This document shows positions 26,222-36,297 of a stretch of 64,000 nt of DNA, piece by piece. Origin of the DNA: Desulforhopalus vacuolatus. Lineage in GTDB: Bacteria; Desulfobacterota; Desulfobulbia; Desulfobulbales; Desulfocapsaceae. The position numbers and the translations under genes are program-made. Each line of letters begins with the position of its first letter. The first letter of the stretch is position 1. The notes under the pieces were generated by a model that ran no database searches, was not told where the DNA came from, and saw only the letters and a program-made list of their open reading frames with translations. The DNA lies in contig NZ_JAFFPZ010000003.1 of assembly GCF_016918505.1 (NCBI RefSeq), positions 174,689-238,688 of the forward strand, given 5' to 3'.

Positions 26222-27976
26222 TCACGCCATGTCGAACGTGACAGTGTAGTTATTAAAGCCAATAGCTTGCGAGCACTCGATATCACAGGTCTTCCCCAAT
26301 TTTTCGAGAAGTTCAGCATCAGTGCTCTGGGATCGCCCTCTGCCTTTGCTGCGCAGTGTTACAATAATTTTATCTTCAAGCACATCCATCTTAAGATCCA
26401 CGTGTCCAGCCTGCTCCTGCCCTGATATGTGGGTAAAGATAACGGCCGTGGTGTCCCTTATCGCGCTCTGCACAGTCCCGGCGATTTCCCGGCTGGTTTT
26501 ACGAGATTCAATGAAATCATCTACCCGGTGAAGCACTTCTGCAAACCCCTCCCCCGTACCTGTCGTTTCCAGGCAAGGCCCCTTCGGGAGCTTTTCCAGG
26601 TCGAGCAGGAGTGGAGACTGATATTTCCCCGGGTTCTTTCGTTTGAGAGAGAGATACCAGACGGCGATCATGAGAATAGTCACAATCTCAGCCAGAGAAA
26701 ACGCTGTCCAGACCCCGGAAATGCCCATGAAACGGGATAAGCCAAAAGCGATGGGAACCACCGCCGCCCCCTGTACAACAGCGATGGCGGTAGAGAGTTT
26801 GGTATGGCCCGTGGTCATGTAGTAGTACATGGACAGAAAAGTCGTGCTCGTCCCAATCAAACTGAGAGAAAAAATACGGATGGCGGGTATACCCAGGGCG
26901 ATATCCATGGCGTGGCGAACACCGAAGATTTCCAGAATCTGAGCGGGAGCTGTTTCCAGCAGCAGCGTTGCTGCGATGCTGGCGATCATCAGAGTAAAAA
27001 CCGCACGCCTGACGATAAAACGAACGCCCAGGTAATCCTTTTCTCCATACAGTACGCCAACGATAGGCGTCATAGCCTGCGCCGCTCCGGAGATGAACAT
27101 GGAGACAAAGGAGAGGCAGGAGATGCAGACAGAAAAGGCAACCATGCCGGACTTATCTGCAACGGCCAGGACGATATGGTTGATGCACAGAATTTTGAAG
27201 GTGATCAGAATGGAACCCATGGCCGCTGGAAAGCCGGTCTTGACAATGGTTACCAATTCCCTCAGCAGCTCGAGCCCACGGGTGAACGCAACCGGGACAA
27301 GACGCAGGGTTCTTGTTTTACTGAAAACATAGGGCAGCAGACAGAGTGCGCCGATCAGGTAGCCGGAAACTGTTGCCAGAGAGGAACCGGCGATTCCCAG
27401 ATGTAAGGGGCCCATGAAAACGAGATCCAGGGCCAGATTAACCAGGTTGGAGATGATCAAAACAGTGGAGGCGAGTTTCACCTGCCCGTCTACGCGAAGG
27501 CAATAGGCCAGCCCGGGCACAATGACGATGAGCGGCGTGCCGTACATGAGAACGTGTACGTAAGATTTCACCAGAGGACGAAGGGATGGCTCCCGGGTCA
27601 GCACCTGGATTATCCCGTCGATAAAGCTCACCTGGCAGGCCAGCAGGGACACACCGATAAAGGTGAGAAAGAACAGTACGGTGGTGAAGACGATGTTGGC
27701 ATAGTTGGGGTCGCGCCTGCCCTTGGCAACGGAAATCAGAGTGGCCGCCCCGAGACCAAGGCAGACCGCCACTGTGTTGTACGTCATCATCAACGGCATG
27801 ACGAGGTTCACGGCGGCCAGTGCATCCGCGCCGAGCATATTGCCAACGATGATACTGTCCACCACGATGGACATGGTCAGCGTCATGGCCATGAGAATAG
27901 TAGGAACAAAGAATTCCCAATATTTACTGTCCAGCAGAGCGCTGGTTCTTGTTGCTGTGTGATTGCTGCGATTCAT
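26222..27976 (-). CDS. MATE-family exporter fused to a C-terminal RsbW-like ATPase domain
   Basis: The first 450 or so residues form a MATE transporter with twelve hydrophobic segments in two halves, including VDSIIVGNMLGADALAAVNL and GSSLATVSGYLIGALCLLP, so it likely exports a small organic molecule using an ion gradient. The last 115 residues (about 470-584) are soluble and resemble an RsbW-type HATPase fold: an N-box-like helix near TVQSAIRDTTAVIFTH, a strand-rich core VDLKMDVLEDKIIVTLRS, and the end DIECSQAIGFNNYTVTFDMA. The ATP-binding glycines are poorly kept, so this domain may bind a STAS partner without kinase activity. The fusion is unusual; the neighbouring RsbV/W genes make a regulatory link plausible. 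Confidence 0.85.
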   Translation of the reverse strand: MNRSNHTATRTSALLDSKYWEFFVPTILMAMTLTMSIVVDSIIVGNMLGADALAAVNLVMPLMMTYNTVAVCLGLGAATLISVAKGRRDPNYANIVFTTVLFFLTFIGVSLLACQVSFIDGIIQVLTREPSLRPLVKSYVHVLMYGTPLIVIVPGLAYCLRVDGQVKLASTVLIISNLVNLALDLVFMGPLHLGIAGSSLATVSGYLIGALCLLPYVFSKTRTLRLVPVAFTRGLELLRELVTIVKTGFPAAMGSILITFKILCINHIVLAVADKSGMVAFSVCISCLSFVSMFISGAAQAMTPIVGVLYGEKDYLGVRFIVRRAVFTLMIASIAATLLLETAPAQILEIFGVRHAMDIALGIPAIRIFSLSLIGTSTTFLSMYYYMTTGHTKLSTAIAVVQGAAVVPIAFGLSRFMGISGVWTAFSLAEIVTILMIAVWYLSLKRKNPGKYQSPLLLDLEKLPKGPCLETTGTGEGFAEVLHRVDDFIESRKTSREIAGTVQSAIRDTTAVIFTHISGQEQAGHVDLKMDVLEDKIIVTLRSKGRGRSQSTDAELLEKLGKTCDIECSQAIGFNNYTVTFDMA

Positions 27977-27992
27977 ATCAGAGTCTTCCGGT

Positions 27993-30900
27993 TTATACAG
28001 CCACGAAGAGACGTTCCGCCTGGTCCGTCTTCATGTTTGCGAGTTTAAGGAGAACCAGCCCCAGTTTTGGGTGACGCATGGTCAGAGAGCGGACGTCTTC
28101 AAGGGTCAGCTGGTACGCATAGCTGTCGTCCAGAGACTCAACCGAATTGATGGCATTTGCGTCTTCAAGTACGGCCTCCTCCCCTGTACAGGATCCGGGG
28201 CCGCCGACACGAACAGTGCCCACCCAGCCGTTGATATTGTGGCGATAGGTTTCAACCATTCCCTCCAGCAGCACGCGCACACCGTCCACCGCGTTATTCT
28301 CCTGTTGCAGTAATGTCCCTTCAGCAAAATACTCTGGCCTTATGCGGGCTGCGATGTCAGTAAGTGCTTTTTCGTCAAGCTGCGAGAAGCCCGGGATACT
28401 GCCAAGCTTTTCAGTACGATCCTGCAGAGCGTGGTTCACAAACAGGCGCAGATCTTCGGGCTGCGGTTTTTTCCAGACAAAACCACAGCGCGCAAGCAGT
28501 TCGGCCGATCGTTCCACCCGGATGACGGTACCGGTTCGGGCGGATTCGGACAACCAGTCCTGCCAGCCAAGGTGCAGTAAAATACGTTCAACATACTCGT
28601 CAAAGCCAGGGCAGCCGGCATGTTCGGCAAAGAACTCTATAAAGTCGCTGAAAGGCATGCGTTCCACACGCAGACCGACAGCCGGATCCGAAAGTGCTGT
28701 AGAAAGTGACAGCATCTGCGGGTTGTGAATGTGGAAGGTCTGCCCCAAAAGTCCGGGACGGGTCATCAGGGTGACAATGGCTTTTGCCGACTGATCCACA
28801 TAGGAGAGATTACGGACATCCATGAGGTCTGGGGCCGCACCGAGATTCACGTAGGCTCGGATTTGCTGGTAGAAGGCGTTGTCTTCCACGTTGTGCTGGA
28901 AGACACCAGTTTCCGAGTCGCAGGCGATATTACCCGCGCGATACACATTGACCGGAAAGCCCTCGGAGCGCAGTTTTTCCAGTGCAACTTCGGCCAGTAA
29001 TTTGGAGCGTACGTAGTTATTGCCGGAACACTGTCCCATATCCACGTCAAATTCCGTGAACAGGGCTTGAGTTCGGCCTTCAATCAGGCCAGCGCCGATG
29101 GATGTAGTCGAAACATGGTGCATGGTCTTGGGAGTGCCACTTCGGGCAAAATCTGCCAGATTTTCCACGCTGGTAATGTTGGCAGCCACAAAGACGTCCC
29201 AGTTCCCATAGTGGCTGGTGAGTGCCGCAGAGTGCAGGATGGTGTCCACTTCCGCTTCAAGCCTGTCGTAGACCGATTTCTCCATGGCAAATCCCTTCAC
29301 CGAGAGATCGCCGGTCAGCACCTCGACACGATTACCTCCGTCGAGAGAGAGATCTCTGCCGAAACGCTCCAGGTAATGATCGGCGAGCCGCCTGCGGGCT
29401 GCTTCACTCTCTTTGCCCCGAACAATGGCGGTAACGTGAGCGTCGGTGTTTGTAAGCAGCTCACGCAGAAGGTAGATACCGAGGGTGCCAGTGCCGCCGG
29501 TGATAAGTACGTGGTTTATCCGGCGAACGCTGTCAGTATCGAGGGCCACATCCGCAGCACACGCATTGTCATAGGCTTTCAGCTGGGCGGCAAAAGCTTC
29601 GTCTTCATCCGGCGGTGTTGCCAGATTCTTGAGACGAAGCAGCCGGGCTGAACGGCCGATCTCCGCTTCCTGAAAATGGCTTGCCTGGTCTGCGACAGTG
29701 GTGTGCGCGAAGATATCGGAAGCCGAGATGTCGAAGGTCTCACTCAGAGCAGCCAGCAGAGCAATAGCACTCAGGGAGTCGCCGCCGATATCGTAAAAGG
29801 AATCGAACAGGCCGAATCCCCTGTGGCCGAGAACGTTTTCCCACGCCTGCACGATACGGGCCTCCTTCGGAGTGCGCGGTTCCAGTGGACCTGAGGCAGA
29901 AGGGGTGATCTCCGGACGTGGCAGTTTACCGCGATCGATCTTGCCATTGGGATTGAGTGGCATCTTTTCGAGCTGAACAAAATGGGCGGGAACCATGTAG
30001 TCCGGCAGGGAATCCCTGAGGGCAGTCTTTATTTCCTCCATGTTCAGCTCGGCGACAGCCGTACAGTACGCTGCCAGCACCTTGTTCCCGCTGGGCTCTT
30101 CCAGGGGGACAATCACGCAGTCGAGTACTCCGTCCATCTCTTTGATGCGCGATTCAATCTCACCCGGCTCCACGCGATAGCCGCGAATCTTTACCTGGAA
30201 GTCCATGCGTCCGATAAAGTCCACGGTGCCATCATCGAGCCATTTGCCCTTATCACCCGTGCGGAACATGCGCTCGCCTGGCCGGAAGGGATCTTCCACA
30301 AAATGTTTTTCTGTCAGCTCCTGCCGGTTAAGATAACCGCGACCGACCTGGGTTCCAGAAACACAGATTTCACCAGGGACACCGATGGGGCAGAGTCGAC
30401 TCCTCGAATCGAGGATGTAGATGTGCGTGTTGGCCACAGGAGAGCCCACCGGAGGTTTGACCATGATCTCCGGCACATCGTAACTGAGACAGGCCATAGT
30501 GGTTTCACTTGGCCCGTATTCGTTGGTGAGGCGAAAATCACCTAAACGATATGACTTGAGACGGTCGCCGCCAACAACGAGATATTTAAGGGACTGCATG
30601 TCGCACATCTGTATGAACTGCTCGGCGAACTGGGTCGGGAAATGTGCGTGGGTGACAGCGTTTGCCATGAAGTAGGCATCGAGTTCTTTGGGCGAACGAC
30701 GCATATCTTCTTCGATAACATGCAGCGTGGCTCCTGAGATCAGCGGGGCAAAAATCTGGGCCACGGAGACGTCGAAACTAAAGGCGGCAAAGGCGGCACA
30801 GCCGGATTCAGGCGTCATCCTGTGATGGGTGGCATACCAGTCGATGAAATTGACCATGGAGTGGTGCTCAATGAGGACGCCTTTGGGCTTGCCGGTGGAG

Positions 30901-33900
30901 CCGGAAGTGAAAATACAGTAGGCAAGAGCATCGCCACCTTCAGCCAGCCCCGGATCGCTGTCGTCTTCCGGCAGCTCGCCGTCCATGGTCACACTGTCAC
31001 AGCTAAAATCAATGGCGGCGAGCTGGGCTTCCGTTCCCACGACGCAGGGTGCGCCGGTGTCTTCGAGGATAAAAGCTATCCGGTCAGGCGGATAGTGGGT
31101 GTCCAGCCCCACGTAGGCAGCCCCCGCTTTGAGGGCGGCCAGCATGCCAACCACCGGCCATGTGGATCGGTCCGCCACCACGGCGACGATGCTGTCCCTG
31201 GTACCTCCAGCTCTTGATATGCCACGGGCAGTGCGGTTCGCAAGTCTGACCAGTTCACCGTAGGTCAGACTGCCGTTCTCAGCCCTTACAGCGATGTGAT
31301 CCGGTTGCTTTTGAGCCTGTTCGTCGATAGCCTGACATACCGTCGCCCATTGCGGCGGAGGTGTCGGTCTCGGGTTGAACTGATGAAGCAGGGCCATGCG
31401 TTCCTCGGGACCAAGTACTTTGATGGCATCGATCAGGACCTCGGGGTTGTCAGCAACAGCAGCAAGGATGGAACAGAGGTGACTGGTCAGGCGGGCAATG
31501 CTCTCACGCCGATAGAGAGAAGTGCGATAGTCCAGCTCCAGCACAAGGCCATGATCGCCTTCCTCCACAGCGATGGATATGTCGAATTTAGCCGTACCTG
31601 AACCCAGGGTGCCGACCTCAGCCTTCAGGTCGTTGAGCTCGAAATGGTCGTTCGCGCCGATGTTGCGCATGACGAAGTTGATATCAAACAGAGGGTGCCG
31701 CCCCGGTCCACGGTTGGCCCCAAGATGTTCGAACAGGCTCGATATTGGATACTCTCCGTGTTCATGAATGGCCAGCAGCTGTTCCCTTGTCTCCTCAAGC
31801 AGGCAGGCAAAACTCTTCTTACCCTCGGGACGAATACGCGCAGGCAGAGTTCGCACAAACATGCCGACGATCCCTGCGGTACCCGCACGGTCACGCCCGC
31901 TCATACTGGTGCCAATGCAGATATCCTCGCTGTCCGACCAGCGTCCGGTAAGGATGCCGATGGACGTCATGAAAATCTGGTGCAGGGTCGTTCCTCGATC
32001 CCTGGCCAGCTGCCGCAGCGCAGTTGTGGTCTGAGCATCAAGCTGGTGACGATAATTGGCACCTGTAAAATCCTGCTGGCCAGGCCGGATGAAATCCGTC
32101 GGCAACTCAGACTCCGGAGGAGCGTCAAAAAGCTGGTGCCAGAAAGACTCATGTCTGGCTGTTATCTCTTCCACATGGTCTGCTTCCCAGGCAGCAACGT
32201 CTTTTTGCTGAATGGGCAGCGGTTCCAGTGTTTCGCCCTTGTAGAGAGCAAACAATTCCCGCAGGTAGATGCCGGAGGAGACGCCATCGAAAACGATGTG
32301 ATGAAAATCGAGCAGCAGCCAGTGACGACCGTCTGTATGAGCTACCAGTCTGGCATGCATCAGTGGCGACCTTGCAAGGTCAAAAGGTCGGGAAAAGCCG
32401 GAGGCAAACTCGGCCGGATCGTCACTGTTCGTCTGGCTGAAATCAAGTTTCAGCCAGGAGCTTTCGGCAATACGCTGCATACATCTGCCGTCCTTGATCA
32501 CAAAAGATGTACGCAGAGCCTCGTTTCGATCAAGCAGTGCCAGCAATGCTGTGGAGAGACGCTTGTGGTCAAGAGGGCCTTCAAAGGCAATGCACAGCGG
32601 TATATTGTATGCGGTGCCAATTCCCTTCATCTGACTCAGAAGGTACAACTGCTGCTGGGAGACAGTGGCGGGATAGGCCTCTGCCGGTGCCGCAGGGAGA
32701 ATGGTTTCCCCGGAAATCTTGCCGCTCAGGACCCGCGCGGCCATCAGTCGCGGGGTTGGACATTCGAAAATCGTGGCAAGCTCAATCTGGTACTCCAGCT
32801 CTTTTTCAACAGTGATCTGAAGTGCTACCGCCTGCAGAGAATCTCCACCACTGTTGAAAAAATTTGCCTCTACACTGGTCCTCTCCTGACCCAGAACTTT
32901 AGCCCAGACGGCGCACAAACTTTCTTCCAGGGCAGTTTCAGGGGCAACATACGCCTGTTTTTCCTCCTGTGACGCCCTCGGCTCGGGCAGCTTCTTGCGA
33001 TCAATCTTGCCGCTGGGGTTGATAGGCATGGCATCGAGATGCATCATCTGTGCCGGGATCATGAACGGCGGCACTTTGCCGTCCAGTCCCCTGGTTACAG
33101 CCTCAGGTTCTGCATCACCGCAGAAATAGCCGCACAGGTAAACGTGCCCGGCGTTGTCTTTAAAATCACCGACGGCAGCTTCTGTAACTCCGTTAATAGA
33201 GAGCATGGCGTTCTCAATCTCGCCCAGCTCGATACGAAAGCCGCGCAGCTTGACCTGTCGGTCCATACGACCAAGGTGAAGAATATCGCCATCAGGCGTC
33301 CAGCAGGCCAGGTCGCCGGTGCGATACATGGTCTCGCCGGGGTAAAACGGGTCAGGTACAAAGCATTCAGCAGTCTTGTCCTCGCGATTATGGTAGCCGC
33401 GTGCCACTCCCGGACCGCCGATACACAGTTCTCCTCCATAGCCCGGAGCCTGTGGATGACCACAACTGTCCAGGATATACATGCGGGTATTGGGGAGGGG
33501 CCTGCCAATCGGGATGTTGTCCATAAACTCCGTGACAGTGTACTGGGTGGTATAGATGGCGCATTCGGTGGGACCGTACATGTTGAGGAATCGGTAGTCC
33601 CTCGGTGTAAAGATACGCATCTTCTCGCCACCAATGGCCAGGGTGTGCAGGGATTTATTGTCCATAAAATCCATGAACTGCTCGCCAAGCTGAGTAGTTA
33701 AGAATGCCCAGGTGACGCCGTGCTGCTCGTAGTAATCATTGAGATGGCTGAGGGAGAGACGGATTTCCTCCGGAATAATATGCAGCTCCGCACCGCTCAT
33801 GAGGGCAAGGAAGACCTCCAGCAGACTGGCGTCGAAGGAAAAGCTGGCATGCTTGGCCACTTTGTCGTCTGGAGTGATGCCATGGTCTTTGATGGTTGCG

Positions 33901-35780
33901 TTGATGGTATTGCAGATAGCCCGGTGTTCCTGCAAAACACCTTTGGGTTTCCCGGTTGAGCCGGAGGTGTAGATAACGACACACAGGTCGTGGGGGGTGT
34001 TACGGTTTTCTACCGGCGAATCGTCAGTGTTGTAGATGACCGGATCGTCCATATTAACCACCAGGGCATCCCCGAAATCCTTCTCTTCAATGAAACGGGT
34101 CTGGGTGAGGATGAGCGGAGCCGCGATATCCTCAAGCATGAACTGGACGCGGGAGTCCGGGTATTCGGCATCAATGGGCATGAATGCACTGCCGCTCTTG
34201 AGAATGGCGAGCTGGGCGATGATGATATCGATGGATCGATCCGCCAGCAGGCCGACCACCCTGCCCGGCCCCGCTCCGAAGTTCATGAGCGTTCGAGCCA
34301 TACTGTTGGAGCGGGCGTCGAGTTCTGCGTAGCTGAGCCTTTCACCTCGATAGACAACCGCCGTGTGGCCTGGGAAACGGCGTGTTATCTCGGCGATGCA
34401 CTGGTTCAGGGTAGTTTCCACCTCCCAGTCTGCATCGGTTTCGTTGAAATCATAGATCAGCTTCTGGCGCTCGGCAGCAGACAAAAAATTGATATCCCTG
34501 ATTTTGCTGTCCGGGGTGGAAATACCCGTCATAACAGCCTGCTCGAGGTGCTCAATCAGCTCTTCAATACGCCACTTTTCATACATTTCCTCATTATAAA
34601 CGAGGTGGAGATCGATGGTGGTGTCATCCCTCTGCGACCGGTGTGGATATGTCAGGAATCCTGCCAGGGAGATCAGGGATTCGCCGTAGCGATGGATAAC
34701 AGTCTCTGCATTGTCGGCATACGGAGTGCGGACCATCTCGACCAGCGTGCAGGACACAAGATCGGGCGCCTCACCAAACCGTTCGCGAAGATCAGCCGTC
34801 AACTTGTCGTATGGATAACGCTGATGAGACAGGGTATTGCGTACGCACTGGCTGGCATTGTGTACCAGCTCGTCGAAGGTGGCATCCGGGTCCACCTGCA
34901 TCCGCATGGCTGCAGTGCTGACGAACATCCCTGTGGAATGAATGAGTTCTTTTGGGTAACGGTTGGATGTACCCGTACCTATGACGATGTCTTCCCGCTG
35001 CAGGGTGCGGGCGAGAACCAGATACATGCCCGCCAGGACCACGCGGAAGGGGGACACCCTGTTTGCGGCACAGTAGGCGAGGAGAGCTTTCCCGTTTCCA
35101 GGGCTGAAGCGATGATCACAATAAGCAGTGGTTATTGATTCGGCCACCGTTTTGCCTGAGATATCCAGCGGATCGGGCAAGGTCTTGAACTGGGTATTCC
35201 AATATTCCTTGTCCTCTTCACACTCGGCGGAGGCAAGATATTCCTGTTCAGCTTCCCAGGCGGTCTGCAGCGGCAGAGCCTCAGGCAGTTTAATGGATTC
35301 TCCCCTGCCAAACGCTTCATACACTTCAAGGATATGGCGAAAAATCAGGTCGCTGGAAGTGCCATCTGCGAGGATGTGATGATAAATGCTGAACAGATAG
35401 GTCGTCTGGTCACCAACATCGGCGATCCCGAGACGGTATGGCAGGACATCGAGCATGGGGAGAGCCTTTCCCGCCTGTGTCTCTGCCCACGCAAGATATG
35501 CCTGCTCGCCTTCCCGGGAGAAGTCAAGTATTTCAATTTCAGGCTGAAGGTTTTCATCAATTCTCTTGCACACTGCACCATTTTCTTCAGTGAATACAAC
35601 ATGCAGCCCGACCGTTTGTTCGATAACGAACCGCAGCGCTTTGTGCAGCCGCTTCATATCAACCAGCGTTATCCGCAGAGATACAGGGACGTTCCACATG
35701 GAGGAAGCAGGATGCAATTTTTGAGTCAGGTATATCCGTCTTTCCGCATGAGTAAGGGCCGTGCTGTTCTTTTGATTCAT
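27993..35780 (-). CDS. Two-module non-ribosomal peptide synthetase with reductase and C-terminal cNMP-binding-like domain
   Basis: About 2,595 residues. Numbering from the longer start at 35816 gives C1 (15-455, HHILADG at 146-152), A1 (475-945, YTSGSTGKPKG at 616, SFDASLLEVF, NMYGPTE), carrier 1 (Ser993 in GGDSLQ), C2 (1045-1470, HHIVFDG at 1172-1178), A2 (1495-1965, FTSGSTGKPKG, SFDVSVAQIF, NEYGPSE), carrier 2 (Ser2014 in GGDSLS), a thioester reductase (2100-2450, TGGTGTLGIYLLREL, YVRSK with Tyr2268/Lys2272), and a cNMP-binding-like domain (2470-2595). All catalytic motifs look intact. Both A domains keep the Asp expected for an alpha-amino acid. The product should be a modified dipeptide released as aldehyde or alcohol. 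I prefer ATG 35780 (MNQKNSTAL), after AAGGTCACACA. Confidence 0.95.
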   Translation of the reverse strand: MNQKNSTALTHAERRIYLTQKLHPASSMWNVPVSLRITLVDMKRLHKALRFVIEQTVGLHVVFTEENGAVCKRIDENLQPEIEILDFSREGEQAYLAWAETQAGKALPMLDVLPYRLGIADVGDQTTYLFSIYHHILADGTSSDLIFRHILEVYEAFGRGESIKLPEALPLQTAWEAEQEYLASAECEEDKEYWNTQFKTLPDPLDISGKTVAESITTAYCDHRFSPGNGKALLAYCAANRVSPFRVVLAGMYLVLARTLQREDIVIGTGTSNRYPKELIHSTGMFVSTAAMRMQVDPDATFDELVHNASQCVRNTLSHQRYPYDKLTADLRERFGEAPDLVSCTLVEMVRTPYADNAETVIHRYGESLISLAGFLTYPHRSQRDDTTIDLHLVYNEEMYEKWRIEELIEHLEQAVMTGISTPDSKIRDINFLSAAERQKLIYDFNETDADWEVETTLNQCIAEITRRFPGHTAVVYRGERLSYAELDARSNSMARTLMNFGAGPGRVVGLLADRSIDIIIAQLAILKSGSAFMPIDAEYPDSRVQFMLEDIAAPLILTQTRFIEEKDFGDALVVNMDDPVIYNTDDSPVENRNTPHDLCVVIYTSGSTGKPKGVLQEHRAICNTINATIKDHGITPDDKVAKHASFSFDASLLEVFLALMSGAELHIIPEEIRLSLSHLNDYYEQHGVTWAFLTTQLGEQFMDFMDNKSLHTLAIGGEKMRIFTPRDYRFLNMYGPTECAIYTTQYTVTEFMDNIPIGRPLPNTRMYILDSCGHPQAPGYGGELCIGGPGVARGYHNREDKTAECFVPDPFYPGETMYRTGDLACWTPDGDILHLGRMDRQVKLRGFRIELGEIENAMLSINGVTEAAVGDFKDNAGHVYLCGYFCGDAEPEAVTRGLDGKVPPFMIPAQMMHLDAMPINPSGKIDRKKLPEPRASQEEKQAYVAPETALEESLCAVWAKVLGQERTSVEANFFNSGGDSLQAVALQITVEKELEYQIELATIFECPTPRLMAARVLSGKISGETILPAAPAEAYPATVSQQQLYLLSQMKGIGTAYNIPLCIAFEGPLDHKRLSTALLALLDRNEALRTSFVIKDGRCMQRIAESSWLKLDFSQTNSDDPAEFASGFSRPFDLARSPLMHARLVAHTDGRHWLLLDFHHIVFDGVSSGIYLRELFALYKGETLEPLPIQQKDVAAWEADHVEEITARHESFWHQLFDAPPESELPTDFIRPGQQDFTGANYRHQLDAQTTTALRQLARDRGTTLHQIFMTSIGILTGRWSDSEDICIGTSMSGRDRAGTAGIVGMFVRTLPARIRPEGKKSFACLLEETREQLLAIHEHGEYPISSLFEHLGANRGPGRHPLFDINFVMRNIGANDHFELNDLKAEVGTLGSGTAKFDISIAVEEGDHGLVLELDYRTSLYRRESIARLTSHLCSILAAVADNPEVLIDAIKVLGPEERMALLHQFNPRPTPPPQWATVCQAIDEQAQKQPDHIAVRAENGSLTYGELVRLANRTARGISRAGGTRDSIVAVVADRSTWPVVGMLAALKAGAAYVGLDTHYPPDRIAFILEDTGAPCVVGTEAQLAAIDFSCDSVTMDGELPEDDSDPGLAEGGDALAYCIFTSGSTGKPKGVLIEHHSMVNFIDWYATHHRMTPESGCAAFAAFSFDVSVAQIFAPLISGATLHVIEEDMRRSPKELDAYFMANAVTHAHFPTQFAEQFIQMCDMQSLKYLVVGGDRLKSYRLGDFRLTNEYGPSETTMACLSYDVPEIMVKPPVGSPVANTHIYILDSRSRLCPIGVPGEICVSGTQVGRGYLNRQELTEKHFVEDPFRPGERMFRTGDKGKWLDDGTVDFIGRMDFQVKIRGYRVEPGEIESRIKEMDGVLDCVIVPLEEPSGNKVLAAYCTAVAELNMEEIKTALRDSLPDYMVPAHFVQLEKMPLNPNGKIDRGKLPRPEITPSASGPLEPRTPKEARIVQAWENVLGHRGFGLFDSFYDIGGDSLSAIALLAALSETFDISASDIFAHTTVADQASHFQEAEIGRSARLLRLKNLATPPDEDEAFAAQLKAYDNACAADVALDTDSVRRINHVLITGGTGTLGIYLLRELLTNTDAHVTAIVRGKESEAARRRLADHYLERFGRDLSLDGGNRVEVLTGDLSVKGFAMEKSVYDRLEAEVDTILHSAALTSHYGNWDVFVAANITSVENLADFARSGTPKTMHHVSTTSIGAGLIEGRTQALFTEFDVDMGQCSGNNYVRSKLLAEVALEKLRSEGFPVNVYRAGNIACDSETGVFQHNVEDNAFYQQIRAYVNLGAAPDLMDVRNLSYVDQSAKAIVTLMTRPGLLGQTFHIHNPQMLSLSTALSDPAVGLRVERMPFSDFIEFFAEHAGCPGFDEYVERILLHLGWQDWLSESARTGTVIRVERSAELLARCGFVWKKPQPEDLRLFVNHALQDRTEKLGSIPGFSQLDEKALTDIAARIRPEYFAEGTLLQQENNAVDGVRVLLEGMVETYRHNINGWVGTVRVGGPGSCTGEEAVLEDANAINSVESLDDSYAYQLTLEDVRSLTMRHPKLGLVLLKLANMKTDQAERLFVAV

Positions 35781-35836
35781 TGTGTGACCTTGATTTTGGG
35801 GAAATTTAGGTGGCATGCAGTCTCATTAGTCCAATA

Positions 35837-35864
35837 TTTATACCCTTAAAAAGCATATAAACAA
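35837..35864 (-). promoter_or_regulatory. Possible promoter of the synthetase operon
   Basis: On the minus strand TTGTTT (35859-35864) and TATAAA (35837-35842) are separated by 16 bases, a fair sigma-70-like match. The start codon lies about 57 bases downstream of the -10 box. The region is AT-rich, so a chance match is possible. Confidence 0.4.
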
Positions 35865-35949
35865 AACTTATATTTTTACTTATTATATATAATGACGTGA
35901 TATTGATAGCTTACGGAGACAAAAAGGGAGAGAATTTGACAGATTTTTT

Positions 35950-36256
35950 TCAATATGTATTGGCGAATTCAAAGGCAGGTGGGACAGACGCCCAAATTTG
36001 GCGTCTCTACGATGTCGGCAATTTATCTTACGGGCATTGATTGTACAAATCCGGATACAATTCTGCCACGAGAACCCCGTGGTGGTAATATGGCGTTGTC
36101 TTTATGGAAAGGATGTCCTTGTAGAGACGCCCAATTTGGGCGTCTTCAGCACAACAGGTGACTCATCTCACAACAGACGTTTCTGCAATGAAATTAATGT
36201 ATCATCCTGTTTGTCCTATCGTGTTTTTGGGGATCAGTAAAAAATGTAAATGGTGT
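35950..36256. repeat. Dispersed repeat flanking BREX, left copy (families A/B)
   Basis: Begins with TGTATTGGCGAATTCAAAGG, an end of family A, and ends with AAAAATGTAAATGGTGTC. Inside are inverted pieces AGACGCCCAAATTTGGCGTC (near 35990) and GAGACGCCCAATTTGGGCGT (36122-36141). The block from about 36119 to 36256 is repeated in direct orientation at 47078-47214, on the far side of the BREX genes, with few differences. Confidence 0.75.
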
Positions 36257-36297
36257 CAGCTGCACAATCCTTCCTGTACAATTAATCCCCTGACATG

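Noticed and set aside
33990..35138. Plus-strand open frame of 382 codons inside the NRPS gene
   Set aside because: Antisense shadow of the first condensation and adenylation domains; codon use and composition follow the NRPS on the other strand.
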